Source: Deltaproteobacteria bacterium | Lineage (GTDB): Bacteria > Desulfobacterota > SM23-61 | Length of the DNA stretch: 64,000 nucleotides | Assembly: GCA_016875165.1 (NCBI GenBank) | Contig: VGSF01000001.1 | Span: 1-64,000 of the forward strand | Reading direction: 5' to 3' | Part shown: one piece after another, positions 25,339 through 33,880 of the stretch | Layout: each line of letters opens with the position of its first letter | Numbering within the stretch: the stretch's first letter is position 1 | Made by a program: the position numbers and the translations under genes | The notes under the pieces: model-generated | Seen by the model: the letters and a program-made list of their open reading frames with translations, nothing else | The model's database searches: none | What the model was told of the DNA's origin: nothing

Positions 25339-27321
25339 CTACGTGGGAGGGCGAATTTTATCAGGTTCATTTTTCTGAGGACTGGCCGGCCGAATCCCAA
25401 TTACGGGTATTGGTGGAAAGAAATTTTGGCTGATGAGGCCCAAAACCACCAAAGCCACTCCGATCAGATCAGTACTCCAGGATGGATGGAGCATTCCCAG
25501 ACCCCCGCATAAGAAAAGAAACCGTTCCAGGATGGTAGTAGGTTTAAGAAAGTGCCCCATGATCCCTGCTTCAATGGGAAACATGGCCATAATGGCCAGA
25601 AGGGCTTTGCCCACAATTTCCAGGGAAGGCCCCTGCATTAAGAAGGCTGGTTCAAAGATAAAGAAATAGGGAATAACGTAAGCGGCAATGCTCAGACGGA
25701 TAGATATCCAGGCCAGCTTAAGCCATTGCCCGCCAGAAATGGCCGAAGCGGTGAAGACAGCGATACAAACCGGCGGCGTAAGTCCGGATAATATGGCATA
25801 GTAGAAGATGAATAGATGCCCAGCCAGGGCCGGGACTCCCAGGGCAGCCAGCGCTGGAGTCAGCACGGCAGCGGCAATAATATAGGCCGCAGTGGTGGTC
25901 ATCCCCATCCCTAATATCATGGCTGTAATCATTGTGGCAAACAGGGCAAGGATTATATTAAATCCGGCCAAAGAGATTATCACTTCGGAAATTTTGACCC
26001 CGAAGCCGGTGAGGGAAATCATGGTAACGGCCATCTGGACACAGCTCATCATGACCATGAGCCAGGCGAGGGCGGAAGCAACTCCGCTATAATACGCTTC
26101 TGCGATTATCTTAATCCTTTCCCAAATTGCTCTCGGCGATAGCGGTCCGGCGATGATAAATAACGCCATGGCTATAACCAGGGCCCAGGCAGCGCAGAGT
26201 TGAGGAGGAAGGTACAGCACTAAAAGATAAATAAGGAACCCGATAGGAATGAACACCATCATCACCTGGCGGAGGGTAAAGACTTCCCTGGCTTTGGGTA
26301 CAAGCTCCGGGGGCAGCTTTCCCAACCCGTGCCTTTTGGCGGCCACATATACTCCTGCCCACACGCCAGCGAAATAGATGATAGCCGGGATTATTGCCGC
26401 GACCATGACCCGAAGGTAAGAGATGTTGAGAAACTCAGCCATTACGAAGGCCCCTGCTCCCATGATGGGGGGCATGATCTGTCCCCCCGAGGAGGCTGAG
26501 GCCTCGATGGCGCCGGCCAGTTCAGGGCGGTAACCTAACCGCTTCATGGTCGGAATGGTAAAAGCGCCAGTAGTAGCCACATTGGCCACCGCCGAACCTG
26601 AGAGCATCCCAAAAAAAGCGCTGGATAACACGGCAATTTGTCCGGCCCCGCCGGTCGTTCTTCCCCCGGTAAACTGGGCTATATCCATAAACCCTTTCCC
26701 AACCCCAACCGCAAATAACACCGGTCCAAAGATGACGAACAGGGCGATGACCCGGCTGGTCAGGTCAGTTAACAATCCCCAGATGCCCTCAGTCATTAAA
26801 TAAATCTGGTAAAGGATTTCCGGGAAACTAAACCCGGAATGACCAAAAAACCCGGGAATGTACTGTCCAACCAAAGCATAAATAAGAAAGAATAAGACGA
26901 CAAGGGGGACGGAATTGCCCAGGGCCCGCCTGGTCCCTTCAAGAAGCAGGACGGCTAAAACAGCGCCCATTAAAAGCTGATAATCTTCGTAGTGCCCGAC
27001 AGCGCGAGCCACATCTTCCCAGGCTATCATAATGTAAATGCATGGGATGACGGCAATGATTAATAAAAAGATGTCCAGCCACGACGGTGAGTCTTTAGCG
27101 CCGTAGAGAATCTTATCTCGCCAAGAGGTGGGTTGGGTCGATAATCTATTCTTATCAAGAGGGTAAAGAAGGAAGACCATGGCCAGTCCAAAGGCCAAAG
27201 AGATTCCTCCCTGCAAGAGAGGATGGAGAGCTACGGTCAGAGCCGTATAAACCAAAAAAATTGACCAGGAACCAACTAGGACGGCGCTAATTACTTTCCA
27301 AACTCCAGTAAGTTCTCTCAT
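25339..27321 (-). CDS. TRAP transporter fused permease (DctQM-type, TAXI-linked)
   Basis: The 660-residue protein has some 16-18 hydrophobic segments and fuses the small (DctQ) and large (DctM) TRAP subunits. DctM signatures include GGAGQIAVLSSAFFGMLSGSAVANVATTGAFTIPTMKRLGY near residues 236-276 and GGQIMPPIMGAGAFVMAEF. It would carry a dicarboxylate, amino acid or other organic acid with sodium. The start at 27321 follows GGAGAGGG; an ATG at 27363 is in poor context. The binding protein (TAXI) and a small lipoprotein are encoded upstream in the same direction. Confidence 0.9.
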   Translation of the reverse strand: MRELTGVWKVISAVLVGSWSIFLVYTALTVALHPLLQGGISLAFGLAMVFLLYPLDKNRLSTQPTSWRDKILYGAKDSPSWLDIFLLIIAVIPCIYIMIAWEDVARAVGHYEDYQLLMGAVLAVLLLEGTRRALGNSVPLVVLFFLIYALVGQYIPGFFGHSGFSFPEILYQIYLMTEGIWGLLTDLTSRVIALFVIFGPVLFAVGVGKGFMDIAQFTGGRTTGGAGQIAVLSSAFFGMLSGSAVANVATTGAFTIPTMKRLGYRPELAGAIEASASSGGQIMPPIMGAGAFVMAEFLNISYLRVMVAAIIPAIIYFAGVWAGVYVAAKRHGLGKLPPELVPKAREVFTLRQVMMVFIPIGFLIYLLVLYLPPQLCAAWALVIAMALFIIAGPLSPRAIWERIKIIAEAYYSGVASALAWLMVMMSCVQMAVTMISLTGFGVKISEVIISLAGFNIILALFATMITAMILGMGMTTTAAYIIAAAVLTPALAALGVPALAGHLFIFYYAILSGLTPPVCIAVFTASAISGGQWLKLAWISIRLSIAAYVIPYFFIFEPAFLMQGPSLEIVGKALLAIMAMFPIEAGIMGHFLKPTTILERFLFLCGGLGMLHPSWSTDLIGVALVVLGLISQNFFPPIPVIGIRPASPQKNEPDKIRPPT

Positions 27322-27335
27322 AATCCCTCTCCTAT

Positions 27336-27375
27336 AAAAAGAGGGGTATTTTAATAAAAACACCCCTCTTTTTAC
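27336..27375 (-). terminator. Hairpin between lipoprotein and TRAP permease genes
   Basis: On the minus strand AAAGAGGGGT and ACCCCTCTTT pair around an A/T-rich loop (GTTTTTATTAAAAT), followed by TTTTT. It looks like an intrinsic terminator. It lies between the lipoprotein stop at 27406 and the permease start at 27321, so it could attenuate permease expression relative to the binding protein. Confidence 0.6.
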
Positions 27376-27405
27376 ATAATGGATGAAAACCCTTACTAAA
27401 GGTAA

Positions 27406-27795
27406 CTATTTGATGGCTTCTATATTAAAAATTCCCACACTCCCTTTATTGCCGGTGGCTACAACTTTATAGGCGCCTGGTGGTGTCTTGACCGGAATTC
27501 CAGAACTAACTTCAAAGGCGCCATTCTTATCGGCAATAATCTCGTCAACCTTCTCTGTTCCCAGACTGTGGTGGATGTCCCCAACGGTCAAAATGACCTC
27601 CACCGCTTCACCGTGCAGGAAGTTGGAACCCTTAATTTTTATCATCGCCCCAGCTTTGCCTTTGGCGGGCTCAATAATGAGGGTTGCCGCTCTTTCCTTA
27701 GGTGCTTTGGGGGCACAGGCAAATACAGATACCATGATAAGGCAGCAAACCAAAACAATTCCTAAACGAAGATAAGAGTATTTTGCATCTGGCAT
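27406..27795 (-). CDS. Small lipoprotein with a TIG/Ig-like domain
   Basis: The 129-residue protein has a type II signal peptide (lipobox near VFACAPKAP, lipidated Cys at about residue 27), then a beta-rich domain beginning ATLIIEPAKGKAGAMIKIKGSNF that resembles IPT/TIG repeats. It is likely anchored outside the inner membrane. It sits between the TAXI binding-protein and permease genes, so it may be part of, or couple to, this TRAP transporter. I do not know the family function. Confidence 0.6.
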   Translation of the reverse strand: MPDAKYSYLRLGIVLVCCLIMVSVFACAPKAPKERAATLIIEPAKGKAGAMIKIKGSNFLHGEAVEVILTVGDIHHSLGTEKVDEIIADKNGAFEVSSGIPVKTPPGAYKVVATGNKGSVGIFNIEAIK

Positions 27796-27828
27796 CGGTT
27801 TACCCTCCTTATTAAAATTATTATTTTA

Positions 27829-28842
27829 TTATTTTTTCACTTCCGGTGGGATTAATTCGGGGGGTATCTTTTGACCCACCTCCCGATACAGTTTAACCGC
27901 TCCGGCATGGAAAGGAACCTTCAGGCCAAATTTTACGGCATTACCCACCATATCGTCGAAATTCCCTTCTTTCCATGATGCAAAAGGGGCAACCAGAGCA
28001 ACCCGGTTATCCCATACCGCTTTAACCATTTTATAGACCACTTCATCGGGGACGTTCTTATGGACAAAATCACTCAGCACATAAGCATAGCTGAGCTGGT
28101 CAGCTTTAACGGCCTTAAAAAGGTCTTTGGGGATGGTCATACTGCTGTGTAATCCTGGCTGGGCTTTTTCACCCTTTTCTATATGTTCCGGTCTGACGGG
28201 GACGATATTAATATCCATCGTGGCTTCAATATCAAGAATAGCGGCATCCTTATAGCCAGCCTTATACCACCCCTCCACAACACCGGCTTTCATGGCATCA
28301 GGACTGGCTCCCAAACCCATCAACTTATAATCGGGCTTGATGCCCAGGGCCTTGAAAAAATATTCTATGTGAAAGCCAGAAGTTGTTCCAGGGTTCATGG
28401 CAAACGGTCTGCCGGCAAAGCCTTCAACAGTGGTAATTCCGCTCTTCTTACTGGCAACGAAATGAATGGGGCCGAAATAACCGCCCCATAGGGCCCTCAG
28501 GTTTTTATCGGGTTTGCCTTCCCAATCTAAAATCCCTAAGTAATATGCCGCAGCCGCGCCCGTACTCACAGGACCTGCCTGGATGGTTCCTTTTTTAAAT
28601 CTCGCCAAGTTCTCGATATAGCCGCCTGACTCCACAACCGTTACGATAATCTCGCCGGGATAAGTCTTATTAACGATGCTGGCCAAAGCAACTGTATTGG
28701 CATAAAGCCCGGATCGGACGCTGGTCGATCCCATCTTTAAATGGAATCTTTTAGCTTGGGCATTTGCGGTTGAGGTGGATGATATAACAATTAAAGATAG
28801 GAAAAGGATACCCAAGACAATCAAAAAATTCTTTTTAACCAT
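27829..28842 (-). CDS. TAXI-family TRAP transporter solute-binding protein
   Basis: The 337-residue protein has a Sec signal peptide (MVKKNFLIVLGILFLSLIV to ANAQ), then the TAXI fold: FHLKMGSTSVRSGLYANTVALASIVNKTYPG, RFKKGTIQAGPVSTGAAAAYYLG and NPGTTSGFHIEYFFKALGIKPDY. It captures the ligand for the TRAP permease downstream. I chose ATG 28842 because GAAAGGAGGAAAAC precedes it and the signal peptide starts there. A longer frame to 29073 runs through the repeat at 28877-29072 and is an artefact. Confidence 0.88.
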   Translation of the reverse strand: MVKKNFLIVLGILFLSLIVISSTSTANAQAKRFHLKMGSTSVRSGLYANTVALASIVNKTYPGEIIVTVVESGGYIENLARFKKGTIQAGPVSTGAAAAYYLGILDWEGKPDKNLRALWGGYFGPIHFVASKKSGITTVEGFAGRPFAMNPGTTSGFHIEYFFKALGIKPDYKLMGLGASPDAMKAGVVEGWYKAGYKDAAILDIEATMDINIVPVRPEHIEKGEKAQPGLHSSMTIPKDLFKAVKADQLSYAYVLSDFVHKNVPDEVVYKMVKAVWDNRVALVAPFASWKEGNFDDMVGNAVKFGLKVPFHAGAVKLYREVGQKIPPELIPPEVKK

Positions 28843-28876
28843 GTTTTCCTCCTTTCTTTTATAAATAGTTAGTAAT

Positions 28877-29072
28877 GGAGGCTCTTGCAAAAGTCCTGAA
28901 CACCGCCATTCCCGCCCCGCATCAAGTGCGGGATAACCTCCAGCGGGAATCCAGGGCAGCCTGAAAAATCTGGATTCCGGGTCGCGCTGCCCCCTATACA
29001 CCATGCGATGCAGGGCTTCGCTTGTCCGGAATGACAATTGAGCGCCAGATTCTGAGATTTGCAAAAACCTCA
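28877..29072. repeat. MITE-like repeat, GCTCTTGCAAAAGTCC family
   Basis: The left end GGCTCTTGCAAAAGTCC and the right end GAGATTTGCAAAAACCTC form imperfect inverted ends. Internal inverted segments include CATTCCCGC... and GGAATGACAA. The same ends occur in the 133-bp elements at 43707-43839 and 48734-48866. It lies directly upstream of the TAXI gene and could affect its expression. Confidence 0.55.
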
Positions 29073-29352
29073 ATGTACATTAAGACATGTTCTTTTTAAA
29101 ACGACCCCCCCCTTTCTTATTTTTTCTGGTATGGCTATTGTAATGGCTCATATCACGCGGGGGCTATATAGTCAAGAGAATTTTTCTTCATCGTTCAAAT
29201 CAGAAATAACAGGAGGGCAGACCCAATGCCTCCCTGGAAACAAGATTTCGTCCTGAGAGCCCCTGTCAGAGGGTTAAGTAAAGTGCCTTTGTGGCATGCG
29301 CTAGCGAGAAAGATTAAAGAAGAAGAGGATAGAAAGAAAAAGGATCCCTTTC

Positions 29353-29670
29353 CTACCTGAAAAAAAGAGGCGGGCCTTTAGAAGAAAGACAGGAAGCGGA
29401 GGAGCCTTCCTGTCCCGTCCTCCCAGCGACCAATTGCATCGTCTGGGGTATGGCATCTCTCCCGTTGGCATCCTTCAGGATCAAATGAATATGGTTTGGG
29501 GTCACAGAATAATTCAGAATCGAAACCCCGAACCGTTTCTTCACCTCAAAAACCCTCTGCAACCACCGGCGCTGGTCCCGGGCAAACTTCAACAGGAATT
29601 CTCTTTTGTGGCATCGATGGGTAATGTGCCATACATAGCCGGGAAGGAAATAGCGATTAGCCCTTGGCAT
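29353..29670 (-). pseudogene. Truncated Y1/HUH REP-associated transposase (first copy)
   Basis: This 105-residue frame starts like a RAYT/IS200-type transposase: MPRANRYFLPGYVWHITHRCHKREFLLKFARDQRRWLQRVFEVKKRFGVSILNYSVTPNHIHLILKD. The HxH of the HUH motif (NHIHLIL) is visible near residue 60. After about residue 80 the sequence is unrelated and the frame ends, so the part with the catalytic tyrosine is missing. It is a decayed mobile element in a repeat-rich gap. Confidence 0.75.
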
Positions 29671-29797
29671 TTTTATAGCCTTAGATGGTCATTTTGAGGG
29701 TCAAAAATGCTGGTTTAAAGCTTAAAAGCATGCCCTTTTAGGGTAGTTCTCCTGCAATATCTAATGGTTAAACAGGTTCGACCCGGAAAAGGGGGTC

Positions 29798-29942
29798 AAT
29801 GATATCGTAAAAAGTCCAACCACATGTCCTTGCGAGGAGCGTAGCGACGAAGCAATCCCATGAAATCAAGCACTTACGAAATACGAGATTGCTTCGCTCC
29901 GCTCGCAATGACCACTTTTGGGACTTTTTACGGGACCATCAA
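29798..29942. repeat. MITE-like interspersed repeat, copy 4
   Basis: Ends: AATGATATCGTAAAAAGTCC and GGACTTTTTACGGGACCATC, inverted relative to each other. The core has TTGCGAGGAG...GACGAAGCAATC and GATTGCTTCG...GCTCGCAATGAC, inverted, as in copy 2 at 309-464. Confidence 0.7.
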
Positions 29943-30100
29943 AATAGGTACAAGATATTTCCCGCCGCTTGGCCGGCACTCAGCATCTACCTGTCTCTTC
30001 CTTGCCAATCCTTATGAAATTACAAGTTAAGTGAGTATGCTTTTTCCGCGCCTGCCCACGGAAAAAATGCCCCGCTTCAGACGGGCAGCGAAAAGTCCTG

Positions 30101-30147
30101 AAATCCCCCCTAACCCCCCCTTTGGCAAAGGGGGGAAGGGGGGATTT
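30101..30147. repeat. Large G/C hairpin repeat
   Basis: AAATCCCCCCTAACCCCCCC and the reverse form with GGGGGG...GGGGGGATTT flank TTTGGCAAAG, forming a long palindrome. Related CCCTCCCC-rich repeats occur near 34110, 37358, 48490 and 60700. These look like dispersed non-coding repeats. Confidence 0.6.
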
Positions 30148-30231
30148 ATCGGCAGGCATTTCCTTCTAACAAACATGTTTGTTTCAATGAGGCGCTAAGC
30201 GCCTAAAGTTAAAAAAGGAAATTCCTATACA

Positions 30232-30312
30232 ATCAAGTTACCCGGAATACTCTGGACGCAGTGGAGGATCGTCTTCGCATCCTTCTTAACTTATGAGATT
30301 AACTTGGATTAA
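30232..30312 (+). pseudogene. 3' end of a mazF-type gene (duplicate fragment)
   Basis: About 80 bases here match the 3' end of the intact MazF gene at 33819-33898, beginning with CAAGTTACCCGGAATACTCT and continuing past its TGA stop to GGATTAA. Only a handful of differences are visible. The upstream toxin coding part is absent. The fragment lies before a vapBC-type pair, as mazF does at 33.5 kb, so it is part of a duplicated segment. Confidence 0.7.
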
Positions 30313-30452
30313 TATCCTATCCCGATCAATGGAGGGATGAAATGGAAAAAAACCAGGAAGCGCCTGCCAAAAAGAAAATATTGGGTCATAATTTAGGAAG
30401 TGTAATCAGGGAAGGCATCCATGGCCAGAGCCCAGCCCGCCGGCAAAAACCA

Positions 30453-30496
30453 TTGACTTTTTTTGCGGTTAAAGTAAGAATAAGATAAGTAAGAAT
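30453..30496 (+). promoter_or_regulatory. Promoter with direct repeats upstream of an AbrB/PIN pair
   Basis: TTGACT at 30453-30458 and AAGAAT at 30476-30481 are 17 bases apart. AAGTAAGAAT occurs twice at 30472-30481 and 30487-30496, spaced 15 bases, and may be antitoxin binding sites. Confidence 0.5.
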
Positions 30497-30513
30497 TGGA
30501 AAGGAGGGCAAAG

Positions 30514-30738
30514 ATGCGAATTACGTCCAAAGGACAGGTCACTATCCCTCTGGAAATCAGAAAAAAGATCGGGCTTCTGCCGGACACAGAGGTGGAATTT
30601 GAAATCGACGGGAATATAGTCCGCTTGAAAAAAAAGGGAAAACAGTCCCGCCGTGGGAGCGCTTTGATTTCCCGGCTGCGGGGAAAAGGCACCATTCGCA
30701 TGACCACGGATGAGATTATGGCCCTAACGCGGGGATAA
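30514..30738 (+). CDS. AbrB/MazE-type antitoxin (VapB-like)
   Basis: The 74-residue protein begins with MRITSKGQVTIPLEIRKKIGLLPDTEVEFEIDGNIVRLKKKG, a complete SpoVT-AbrB DNA-binding fold. The C-terminal part (RLRGKGTIRMTTDEIMALTRG) has the conserved end seen in VapB antitoxins that bind PIN toxins. AAGGAGG is located 6 bases before the ATG at 30514; a start at 30496 is less likely. It is followed 5 bases later by the PIN gene. It should neutralise that toxin and repress the operon. Confidence 0.9.
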   Translation: MRITSKGQVTIPLEIRKKIGLLPDTEVEFEIDGNIVRLKKKGKQSRRGSALISRLRGKGTIRMTTDEIMALTRG

Positions 30739-30743
30739 GGAAG

Positions 30744-31148
30744 ATGGAAATTCTTGTCGATAGTAATGTGCTTCTCGATATCCTTACAGAGGATTCGAGA
30801 TGGTTTTCCTGGTCGTCGAACACCTTGGCTGCCCATGCGGAAAAAAATTTATTCGTGGTCAATCCTGTTATTTATGCCGAGATTTCGATTTGTTTTGACC
30901 GCATCGAAGATATTGAAGAGGTATTATCGCCGGTCTATTTTAGGCGGGATCCCATCCCCTGGGAGGCGGCGTTCCTTGCGGGGAAATGCTTTCGGGAATA
31001 CCGCCGAAAAGGAGGCGATAAACGTTCCCCTTTGCCAGATTTCTTTATTGGCGCCCACGCCGTAATTGCCGGATTCTCCCTGTTGACCCGCGACGTTTCG
31101 CGTTATCGAACCTATTTCCCAAAACTCAAACTCATAACCCCCGATTAA
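30744..31148 (+). CDS. PIN-domain VapC-type ribonuclease toxin (first locus)
   Basis: The 134-residue protein has the PIN acidic residues: Asp6 in VDSNVLLDIL, Glu near residue 47 in VIYAEI, Asp near residue 97 in LPDFFIGAHAV, and a final Asp in LLTRDVSRY. This matches type II PIN toxins that cut tRNA or other RNA. It follows its AbrB antitoxin. The CYTH cyclase gene lies downstream on the opposite strand. No disruption is visible. Confidence 0.88.
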   Translation: MEILVDSNVLLDILTEDSRWFSWSSNTLAAHAEKNLFVVNPVIYAEISICFDRIEDIEEVLSPVYFRRDPIPWEAAFLAGKCFREYRRKGGDKRSPLPDFFIGAHAVIAGFSLLTRDVSRYRTYFPKLKLITPD

Positions 31149-31265
31149 GGCCAATGAAATCTGTTTCATGAACCCGGTCCTTCTCCGAATCTTCCGGGCA
31201 ATGATAACCTGCGGGTCCTTCAGCAGAGGGAGGTCTCCATTCTTGATGTACTGATGATAGCTTTA

Positions 31266-31802
31266 TTACCATTCCCTGACACCGAGTCCGGAGTTCCTCT
31301 GCTTGATCAAATCTATATATGCTCCGGAGATCAGCTCTTCCTGCCTAACTCCAAGCTTTTCCAATAAGTCGGCCGCTATTCCCATACCATCTTCCGATGG
31401 CTGTCCATCTCGGAGCACGACCTCCAGTTCAAGGAAATTTCCAAGCTCTTCCACCTCATCGAGGTGAATTCTGGTCTGCCCAACTAAGAAAAGATGTCTT
31501 TTCTTTCGGACGATTCCCTCAATTCCAAGCGCCTTTTCGAGGACCTGTCGAAGCCCGTCCGGATCACTGGTCGTACATAAAACATAACGCGATTGCTTTG
31601 GGCCATGCTTATCCGGTCTTTCGTAATATATCAGCTCCCCGCGCGTGGCGGAGAAGCGACGGAGCTTGAGACGCCCTCGCTTTGAAGTAAAAAAGGTGTC
31701 TTCTTGTAGGGTAACGCCTTTATCCTCACCGAGCAGCTCAGCAATCTTCTTAATCCGGGATGGATCCGGCAAAAAAGCCTTTATTTCAATATTCGATGGC
31801 AT
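31266..31802 (-). CDS. Class IV adenylate cyclase-like CYTH protein (copy A)
   Basis: The 178-residue CYTH-domain protein starts with NIEIKAFLPDPSRIKKIAELLG, then has GRLKLRRF, LIYYERPD, ETRIHLDEVEELGNFLELEVVL-type strands and the final KLGVRQEELISGAYIDLI. The NIEIKA...KLR...ER pattern is the CYTH nucleotide/phosphate tunnel. Members include AC2-type class IV adenylate cyclases and triphosphatases. The second copy at 34950-35435 has a disrupted C-terminus. Both lie behind a vapBC-type pair. Activity cannot be read from sequence. Confidence 0.8.
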   Translation of the reverse strand: MPSNIEIKAFLPDPSRIKKIAELLGEDKGVTLQEDTFFTSKRGRLKLRRFSATRGELIYYERPDKHGPKQSRYVLCTTSDPDGLRQVLEKALGIEGIVRKKRHLFLVGQTRIHLDEVEELGNFLELEVVLRDGQPSEDGMGIAADLLEKLGVRQEELISGAYIDLIKQRNSGLGVREW

Positions 31803-32010
31803 ACAATTGACCCGGGGGGATGGTCATCGAGATCAGGGTTGGGGAAAAGATCAACTTTTACAATTTTTAGGATAATATCACCAGCAAATACCAATGAAAC
31901 ACATTATATTACAAAGATAAGTATGCGGCAATCCGATTTTGGAAGTCTTGACTTGACGTTCAATGTCATTCATTGTAGGATAATGCCTGATAAACAGAAA
32001 GGAACTTTTT

Positions 32011-32427
32011 ATGCCTGGTATTCAGAAAAGTGTTCGTCTCCCGGAAGAAACCTTAAAAGAAATTCAAAGGATGGTCAGAGAAACGGGGATGGATTTTTCA
32101 GCCGTTACCAAAGACCTTTTGAGGGAAGCTATCAAAATCCGGCGGTGTCCCGGCATTCTTTTCACCGATGGGGTCAATGGCCGAAGAGCCCGCATTGCCG
32201 GGAGCGGAATCGAGGTCTGGGAAGTAATTGCCACATTTTACAGTGTTGGCAAAAACTTAAAAAGACTTCAGAAGGCCTATCACTGGTTGACTGGCGAACA
32301 GCTCCAGTCCGCTCTTGCTTATTACTCGGCCTACCCTGAAGAAATTGATAGCCAGATCCGGAAAAACAAAGAATGGAATGACGGAAAAATTAAGGAGCGC
32401 TATCCCTATCTTAATTCTCCCTCATGA
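32011..32427 (+). CDS. Ribbon-helix-helix/DUF433-like antitoxin
   Basis: The 138-residue protein has an N-terminal RHH-like segment ([34 protein letters not shown]) and a C-terminal DUF433 region ([57 protein letters not shown]). DUF433 proteins usually pair with DUF5615 PIN-like toxins, and one follows with an ATGA overlap. The product is therefore the likely antitoxin and autoregulator. Confidence 0.85.
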   Translation: MPGIQKSVRLPEETLKEIQRMVRETGMDFSAVTKDLLREAIKIRRCPGILFTDGVNGRRARIAGSGIEVWEVIATFYSVGKNLKRLQKAYHWLTGEQLQSALAYYSAYPEEIDSQIRKNKEWNDGKIKERYPYLNSPS

Positions 32428-32777
32428 AAATCTACCTGGATGAGGATCTCAGCCCGAAAATTGCAGTTCTCCTGCGGCGGAAGGGAATTGATGCCTTAAG
32501 TGCCCATGAGGTGGGCATGCTGGGCACGTCGGATCGCGAACAATTGGAGTTCGCCGCCAGGGGAAAGAGATGCTAGGTCACCAGAAACCGGGATGACTTC
32601 ATTCATCTTTCCATTAAATTCTTCAATGACCACCGACCTCACCATGGTGTGCTCATTATTCCACACACCATCCCGGGCGATCAATTCGCCCGTATTGCCA
32701 ATCTTCTTAGGCGATTCACCGATTATCACGCCGCTGGACTGGAACCCTATGTTGTTTCATTCTTGCCTGTGGCGTAG
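32424..32777 (+). pseudogene. DUF5615 PIN-like toxin interrupted by one TAG codon
   Basis: The frame starts with [21 protein letters not shown], where Asp6 and Asp8 are PIN-like acidic residues. It runs [21 protein letters not shown], then AARGKRC and a TAG at 32574-32576 (codon 51). Reading through gives VTRNRDDFIHL and RRFTDYHAAGLEPYVV to a TAG at 32775. The expected residue at the TAG is usually Leu (RCLVTRN). Everything else is intact. This looks like a recent nonsense mutation; suppression is an alternative. Confidence 0.8.
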
Positions 32778-32828
32778 CTACCCCGGGCAATCCATCACAC
32801 GGAGCGTTCAATTAAATTCTTAACAGTT

Positions 32829-33017
32829 TGCTGAAAAACCCCTTTTCTGCCTTATGTCGTCATTCCTGCGGAAGCAGGAATCCAGTCCCGCTCGGAGAGG
32901 TATTCAATGCCTTCTTTCCCGACATAGGCGGGACAGAACTAGTTGAATTCACTGGATTCCCGCCTTCGCGGGAATGACGAAAATGTGACAAAAGGGACTT
33001 TTTACGAAGCCATCAAT
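32829..33017. repeat. MITE-like interspersed repeat, copy 5
   Basis: This region starts with TGCTGAAAAACCCC and ends with GGGACTTTTTACGAAGCCATCAA. The internal segments GTCATTCCTGCGGAAGCAGG and GGATTCCCGCCTTCGCGG are inverted. The right end matches the family terminus. Confidence 0.6.
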
Positions 33018-33156
33018 TATGATGAACTCGTAAAAAGTCATATTCCGTATGTCATTCATGCTTCGACAAGGTCAGCGCGAATGTAATATCAATAGGTTAC
33101 ACCGTTCACCTGAGCCTGTCGAAGGGTAATAAGTAATTTTTTAGGAGATCATCAAT
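33018..33156. repeat. MITE-like interspersed repeat, copy 6
   Basis: This element starts TATGATGAACTCGTAAAAAG, adjoining copy 5, and ends TTTTTTAGGAGATCATCAATT. It contains the CGACAAGGTCAGC and GAGCCTGTCGAAGG inverted segments, also found in the 133-bp family at 43707 and 48734. It thus links the two repeat families. Confidence 0.6.
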
Positions 33157-33229
33157 TATCAAATCAGTGGATTATCTCGATCCCAACCCGATTAAAACGG
33201 CCCGGTTAAATACGGACCTAATTCCTTCA

Positions 33230-33259
33230 TTGACAAATTGGTAAATTATTTTGTATACT
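33230..33259 (+). promoter_or_regulatory. Promoter of the MazEF-type operon
   Basis: TTGACA at 33230-33235 is followed after 18 bases by TATACT at 33254-33259 (GTATAC if the spacing is taken as 17). The match to the bacterial consensus is close, and it lies about 29 bases upstream of the antitoxin ATG. Confidence 0.6.
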
Positions 33260-33287
33260 GAATTATCGTCCGAATGGAGGGAGAAGA

Positions 33288-33536
33288 ATGCCAACAGGTA
33301 CGGTGAGAATTAATCAAAAATCTCATAATATTCTTCGGAAAATTGCCTCTACAGAAGGAAAACCAATGCAGGCCATTCTCGAGGCGGCTATCGAAGAATA
33401 TCGCCGCCAGCGTTTCCTTCACGAGGCCAACGCCGCCTATGCAGCTTTGCGAAATGACCCCAAGGAATGGAAAGAGGAGCTGGCAGAGCGGAAAGAATGG
33501 GACTCTACATTGATTGATGGTCAAGAGGACGATTAG
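33288..33536 (+). CDS. MazE-like ribbon-helix-helix antitoxin
   Basis: The 82-residue protein has an N-terminal DNA-binding part (GTVRINQKSHNILRKIASTEGKPMQAILEAAIEEYRRQRF) and an acidic C-terminal tail ending in IDGQEDD that would hold the toxin. The toxin gene follows 2 bases later. A GGAGGGAG ribosome site lies before the ATG. Together with the MazF-type toxin it forms a type II TA unit. Confidence 0.82.
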   Translation: MPTGTVRINQKSHNILRKIASTEGKPMQAILEAAIEEYRRQRFLHEANAAYAALRNDPKEWKEELAERKEWDSTLIDGQEDD

Positions 33537-33538
33537 AA

Positions 33539-33880
33539 ATGGATAATCCCGTTCGTGGAGAAATTTGGCTTGTCGATTTAAATCCAACTCGAGGGCATGA
33601 GCAAGGAGGCGGAAGACCCGGCCTCGTGGTTTCTGTTGACCTGTTCAATAAAGGGCCAGCGGGGCTTGTTATCGTTATCCCAATCACAACTAAAGAAAAA
33701 GGCATACCCTTGCACGTTGAAATCAAGGCTGCGGAAGGTGGGTTGACCAAGCGCAGTTTTATAAAATGTGAAGACATCCGGTCTGTATCCAGAGAGCGGC
33801 TTGTCCGAAGATTGGGACAAGTTACCCGGAATACTCTGGATGTAGTGGAGGATTGCCTTCGCATCCTTCTTAACTTATGA
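33539..33880 (+). CDS. MazF/PemK-type endoribonuclease toxin
   Basis: The 113-residue toxin has the family motifs RGEIWLVDLNPTRGHEQGGGRPGLVVS near residues 6-32, VIVIPITTKE near residues 45-54 and IKCEDIRSVSRERLV near residues 75-89. MazF proteins cut mRNA or rRNA at short motifs. It is complete and follows its antitoxin. Its 3' end is duplicated at 30232-30312. Confidence 0.9.
   Translation: MDNPVRGEIWLVDLNPTRGHEQGGGRPGLVVSVDLFNKGPAGLVIVIPITTKEKGIPLHVEIKAAEGGLTKRSFIKCEDIRSVSRERLVRRLGQVTRNTLDVVEDCLRILLNL

Larger units (their letters stand above)
29073..30231. other. Repeat-rich intergenic region
   Basis: This stretch contains the truncated transposase and two repeats (29798-29942 and 30101-30147). 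I see no intact gene. A frame at 30342-30488 farther on overlaps a promoter and is not accepted. Confidence 0.6.

Noticed and set aside
28843-29073. Longer N-terminus for the TAXI binding protein
   Set aside because: It runs through a MITE-like repeat, and the signal peptide with a strong ribosome site begins at 28842.
30342-30488. 48-residue frame starting MEKNQEAPAKKK
   Set aside because: It overlaps the promoter and antitoxin repeats of the AbrB/PIN pair and has no recognisable features despite a GGAGGG motif before it.
31143-31260. Minus-strand frame containing YIKNGDLPLLKDPQVIIARKIRRR
   Set aside because: It looks protein-like but has no start and overlaps the PIN gene end. It may be a remnant but cannot be assigned.
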